Source: Granulicatella sp041433555 (lineage in GTDB: Bacteria; Bacillota; Bacilli; Lactobacillales; Aerococcaceae). From it: a DNA stretch of 44,192 nt. Position numbers and translations under genes: made by a program. The stretch lies in NCBI RefSeq assembly GCF_041433555.1, contig NZ_JAPWBR010000017.1, positions 1 through 44,192 of the forward strand, in the 5' to 3' direction. The stretch's first letter is position 1, and each line of letters begins with the position of its first letter. Below are positions 41,884 to 44,192 of this stretch, piece by piece. Below the pieces are notes generated by a model. It was given only the letters and a program-made list of their open reading frames with translations. It searched no databases and was not told the origin of the DNA.

Positions 41884-41912
41884 TTGCACGAACACGCAAA
41901 TCGTCGTATACT
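41884..41912 (+). promoter_or_regulatory. Promoter of mnmM
   Basis: TTGCAC (41884-41889) and TATACT (41907-41912) on plus with 17 bases between, divergent from the autolysin promoter. Confidence 0.5.
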
Positions 41913-41971
41913 CTTAATATCCGTAAAAATTATGTAACAAAATGTAAAATTTTAGTTAAGAGGTGCTTATT

Positions 41972-42532
41972 TTGAAAAATGCACAGCAATTTAGTCACGA
42001 AATGATTCTTTCTGTAAATTTAGAAGGTGGGATCTTTATCGACGCAACCGCAGGAAATGGACATGATACACTTTTCCTGGCACAACATATAGAAAAAGGA
42101 TCAAAAATTCTTGCTTTCGATATTCAAGAGCAAGCTATTTTACAAACAAGACAATTATTACAAAACAATGACTTGGAAGGAAAAGTAACGTGTATTTTGG
42201 ACTCTCACGCTCAAATTTCTAATTATTTAGGTGATCAAGATTTGGTTCGATTAGCGATTTTTAATCTTGGATATTTACCAGGAAGTGATAAAAAAATCAT
42301 CACGACCCCCTCTTCCACTATAGAAGCTATTCAAATTTTACTAGATCGATTAGAGAAAAAAGGAAAAATCATTATCGTTTCCTACTATGGGCATGATGGT
42401 GGAATCGAAGAAAAAAATTCTGTAGAAGAACTCATTTCAGTTCTCCCGCAAAAGAAATGGTCCGTATTAAAATATCAATTCATCAATCAAATTAACTGTC
42501 CACCAATTTGTTATGTCATAGAAAAAAAGTAG
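41972..42532 (+). CDS. mnmM: Class I SAM methyltransferase, MnmM/YtqB type
   Basis: 186 residues from the TTG at 41972, which lies seven bases after AAGAGG; a GTG at 41963 is in frame but touches the site. The SAM-binding motif is DATAGNGHDTLFLA near 24-37, followed by AFDIQEQA. NLGYLPGSDK and SSTIEAI near the middle and SYYGHDGG further on are typical of the YtqB group. B. subtilis YtqB was identified as MnmM, which methylates 5-aminomethyl-2-thiouridine at tRNA position 34. The gene is alone on plus and converges on metK, with a shared terminator. Confidence 0.9.
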   Translation: MKNAQQFSHEMILSVNLEGGIFIDATAGNGHDTLFLAQHIEKGSKILAFDIQEQAILQTRQLLQNNDLEGKVTCILDSHAQISNYLGDQDLVRLAIFNLGYLPGSDKKIITTPSSTIEAIQILLDRLEKKGKIIIVSYYGHDGGIEEKNSVEELISVLPQKKWSVLKYQFINQINCPPICYVIEKK

Positions 42533-42535
42533 AAC

Positions 42536-42553
42536 ATTATCATATATGATAAT
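42536..42553. repeat. 18-base perfect AT palindrome after mnmM
   Basis: ATTATCATATATGATAAT follows the mnmM stop by three bases and is followed by TTTT. It could be a weak first hairpin ahead of the main terminator or a protein-binding site. Confidence 0.4.
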
Positions 42554-42567
42554 TTTCTATTAAAAAC

Positions 42568-42600
42568 AAAATCCAACCTCTTTTTAGAGGTTGGATTTCT
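42568..42600. terminator. Bidirectional terminator between mnmM and metK
   Basis: AAATCCAACCTCT and AGAGGTTGGATTT form a perfect 13-pair stem with T-rich sequence on both sides. Confidence 0.85.
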
Positions 42601-42608
42601 TCATTATA

Positions 42609-43781
42609 TTAAGCAAAATAAGCTTTTAACTCTTCTACTTTATTCAGTTGTTCCCATGGAAGTTCAATATCTGTTCTACCGAAATGTCCATAAGCGGCTG
42701 TTTGTTGGTAGATTGGTCTACGTAAGTTTAATGTTTCGATAATTCCTTTTGGAGTTAAACGGAACTCTTTACGAATCACTTCGATAATTTTTTCTTCTGG
42801 TACATGGTTTGTTCCAAATGTATCTACAGCGATGGAAACAGGTTGTGCTACCCCAATGGCATACGCTAATTGGATTTCACATTTATCAGCAAGACCGGCT
42901 GCTACGACGTTTTTAGCGATATAACGTGCTGCATAACTTGCAGAACGGTCTACCTTAGTAGAGTCTTTACCAGAGAAAGCTCCACCACCATGACGAGCAT
43001 AACCACCGTACGTATCAACAATGATTTTACGTCCAGTTAATCCTGAGTCTCCTACAGGTCCACCGATAACGAATTTACCAGTTGGATTAATAAAGTAACG
43101 AGTCTCATCGTCAAGTAATTCAGACGGTACTACAGGCTTAACAACATACTCTAGTACATCTTTACGAATTTGCTCTTGAGAAATTTCTTCATCATGTTGT
43201 GTACTTACAACAATTGTATCAATACGTTTTACAATATGCTCAGGAGTATATTCAATGGTTACTTGAACTTTTCCATCTGGACCTAAGTAATCTAATTGTT
43301 TTTCCTTACGAACTTTTGCTAGTTGGTAAGCTAACTTATGACTTAGGTCAATTGGCAGTGGCATATAAGACTCTGTTTCATTAGTAGCATAACCAAACAT
43401 TAAACCTTGGTCTCCTGCTCCAAACTCTTCAGATTGTCCACGAGTTTCTAAAGCATCATCAACACCCATTGCAATATCAGGTGATTGTTTATCGAGTGAA
43501 ACTAATACAGCTACTGAATCTGCATCATATCCGTATTTGCGATCTGTATAACCAATTTTACGAATCGTATCACGAGCAACTTGTTGATAATCGACAACTG
43601 CACTTGTTGTGATTTCTCCTACTAATACGACTAAACCAGTATTTACTACTGTCTCACAGGCTACACGCGCTGTTGGATCTTGAGTAAGAATGGCATCTAA
43701 AATACCATCACTAATTTGGTCTGCGATTTTATCGGGATGTCCTTCTGTTACGGATTCCGATGTAAATAAAATTTTTTCCAT
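42609..43781 (-). CDS. metK: S-adenosylmethionine synthetase
   Basis: 390 residues from MEKILFTSESVTEGHPDKIADQ. It makes SAM from methionine and ATP. Visible motifs are GHPDKIADQISD near 12-23, GAGDQGLMFGYA near 118 and GGGAFSGKDSTKVDRS near 260. The frame is open five codons further to an ATG at 43796, but that ATG contains the GGGGG ribosome binding site (43790-43794); the true start is the ATG at 43781, eight bases after it. Expression is controlled by the S(MK) box just upstream, which hides that site when SAM is bound. Single gene. Confidence 0.97.
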   Translation of the reverse strand: MEKILFTSESVTEGHPDKIADQISDGILDAILTQDPTARVACETVVNTGLVVLVGEITTSAVVDYQQVARDTIRKIGYTDRKYGYDADSVAVLVSLDKQSPDIAMGVDDALETRGQSEEFGAGDQGLMFGYATNETESYMPLPIDLSHKLAYQLAKVRKEKQLDYLGPDGKVQVTIEYTPEHIVKRIDTIVVSTQHDEEISQEQIRKDVLEYVVKPVVPSELLDDETRYFINPTGKFVIGGPVGDSGLTGRKIIVDTYGGYARHGGGAFSGKDSTKVDRSASYAARYIAKNVVAAGLADKCEIQLAYAIGVAQPVSIAVDTFGTNHVPEEKIIEVIRKEFRLTPKGIIETLNLRRPIYQQTAAYGHFGRTDIELPWEQLNKVEELKAYFA

Positions 43782-43789
43782 TTCTTTTT

Positions 43790-43845
43790 CCCCCATTCAA
43801 TTCCGGTTACAAGGCATCTACACATTGTGTATCCTTTCGGGAATA
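43790..43845 (-). promoter_or_regulatory. S(MK)-box (SAM-III) riboswitch of metK
   Basis: On the minus strand TTCCCGAAAGGAT (about 43831-43843) and AGATGCCTTGTAACC (about 43804-43818) flank a small variable hairpin (ACACAATGTGT). These are the conserved segments of the S(MK) box described in Enterococcus and other Lactobacillales. TTCCC can pair with the GGGGGAA ribosome binding site at 43788-43794. SAM binding should favour this pairing and stop translation of metK. Confidence 0.92.
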
Positions 43846-43862
43846 TCATTTTTAACTTTCTC

Positions 43863-43871
43863 ATTATAGCA
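43863..43871 (-). promoter_or_regulatory. Extended -10 promoter of metK
   Basis: TGCTATAAT on the minus strand (TATAAT at 43863-43868), about 20 bases before the riboswitch. The -35 region is weak. Confidence 0.55.
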
Positions 43872-43930
43872 TTTATTGTAAAAAAAGATAGCAAAAACTA
43901 CTATATATATGAACATTTTTTCAAACATAA

Positions 43931-43960
43931 GAAAAAAGCCTAAGTTGAAGGACTTAGACT
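43931..43960 (-). terminator. Terminator of the LPXTG surface protein gene
   Basis: AGTCTAAGT and ACTTAGGCT form a nine-pair stem (one G-U) with a six-base loop and a T run on the minus strand. Confidence 0.8.
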
Positions 43961-43982
43961 TTCTTCATGAGGATTTATTCTA

Positions 43983-44192
43983 TTATTTTACTTCTTTACG
44001 AACAATTGCGTATGCGCCAACTAATAACACACTTGCGATTACAACTAGAAGATTGTAGTTTGTTGTACCTGTATTTGGTAATTCAGGTTTTTCTTCAGTA
44101 GTTGTTGTATTTTCAGTTGTCACTACTGTACTTGGTCGTTCTGTTGTTGTTGTAACAGTTGTAGGAGCTTCTGTAGTAGTTGTTACTGTTGT
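43983..44192 (-). CDS. LPXTG-anchored Thr-rich surface protein, C-terminal part (runs off right edge)
   Basis: The last 69 residues of a protein whose body lies beyond the window. A Thr-rich stalk with the repeated unit TTVTTTTE (two copies seen) leads to the sorting signal LPNTG, a hydrophobic segment (LLVVIASVLLVGAYAIV) and the basic tail RKEVK. Sortase A would cleave between Thr and Gly of the motif and link the protein to peptidoglycan. The function of the missing part is unknown. Confidence 0.9.
   Translation of the reverse strand, partial: TTVTTTTEAPTTVTTTTERPSTVVTTENTTTTEEKPELPNTGTTNYNLLVVIASVLLVGAYAIVRKEVK

Noticed and set aside
1..44192. CRISPR arrays, insertion sequences, prophage genes, tRNA or rRNA genes
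   Set aside because: No regularly spaced repeats, transposase or integrase frames, or cloverleaf sequences were seen anywhere in the window.

Overview
The window is ordinary core chromosome of a low-GC Gram-positive bacterium, most likely a lactic acid bacterium (order Lactobacillales). The evidence is: firmicute-type gene blocks (rpsU-yqeY-phoH-pgpH, ybeY-dgkA-era-recO, glyQ-glyS-obg, tgt-yajC), two-subunit glycyl-tRNA synthetase, a stand-alone class II HMG-CoA reductase (mevalonate pathway), an S(MK)-box SAM riboswitch in front of metK (a lactobacillales signature), a bifunctional AdhE, T-box leaders and LPXTG surface proteins. A Granulicatella/Carnobacteriaceae-like organism fits, but this is inference from gene content only. 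No mobile elements, CRISPR arrays, tRNA or rRNA genes were seen.

Layout from left to right. Nearly everything is on the minus strand; only mvaA, the amidase and mnmM are on plus. 1-312 is the secreted N-terminus of a Thr/Ser-rich surface protein that runs off the edge. 490-3819 is ytoI plus two tandem nrnA paralogues. 3951-4355 is a short DtxR/MntR-type repressor. 4464-7097 is adhE with a promoter and candidate Rex operator. 7361-9169 is tgt-yajC-comN. 9282-10068 holds a HesB/YneR-like protein and a GNAT. 10180-10791 is rpsD with a structured leader that can mask its ribosome binding site. 10998-12353 holds an acyl-ACP thioesterase and an unrecognised protein, divergent from mvaA (12470-13750).

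13797-25073 looks like one long transcription unit. A glycine T-box leader is followed by an unrecognised 80-residue protein, glyQ, glyS, obg, an OatA-like membrane acyltransferase, rnz, a short-chain dehydrogenase, recJ and apt, with no clear internal terminator. 25099-27669 is ybeY-dgkA-era-recO. 27800-31717 is rpsU-yqeY-phoH-pgpH, started by a perfect consensus promoter. 31875-33273 is nfo-zur, divergent from a cell-wall amidase (33417-34832). 34882-39674 is a leucine T-box leader with leuS, a NifS-type cysteine desulfurase and thiI (sulfur transfer to tRNA). 39934-41811 is a GH73-type autolysin with six LysM repeats, divergent from mnmM (tRNA methyltransferase). metK follows under an S(MK) box, and the right edge holds the LPXTG anchor of a Thr-rich surface protein.

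Several genes have starts that differ from the longest open frame (metK, rpsD, leuS, pgpH, obg and others); the chosen starts are explained per gene. rpsU (57 residues) is a real gene on the strand and in the place expected for the phoH-yqeY cluster. I see no convincing wholly new system. The most informative anomalies are the unknown T-box-controlled 80-residue protein, the acyltransferase whose SGNH catalytic residues appear lost, the rpsD leader hairpin, and the tandem nrnA pair.
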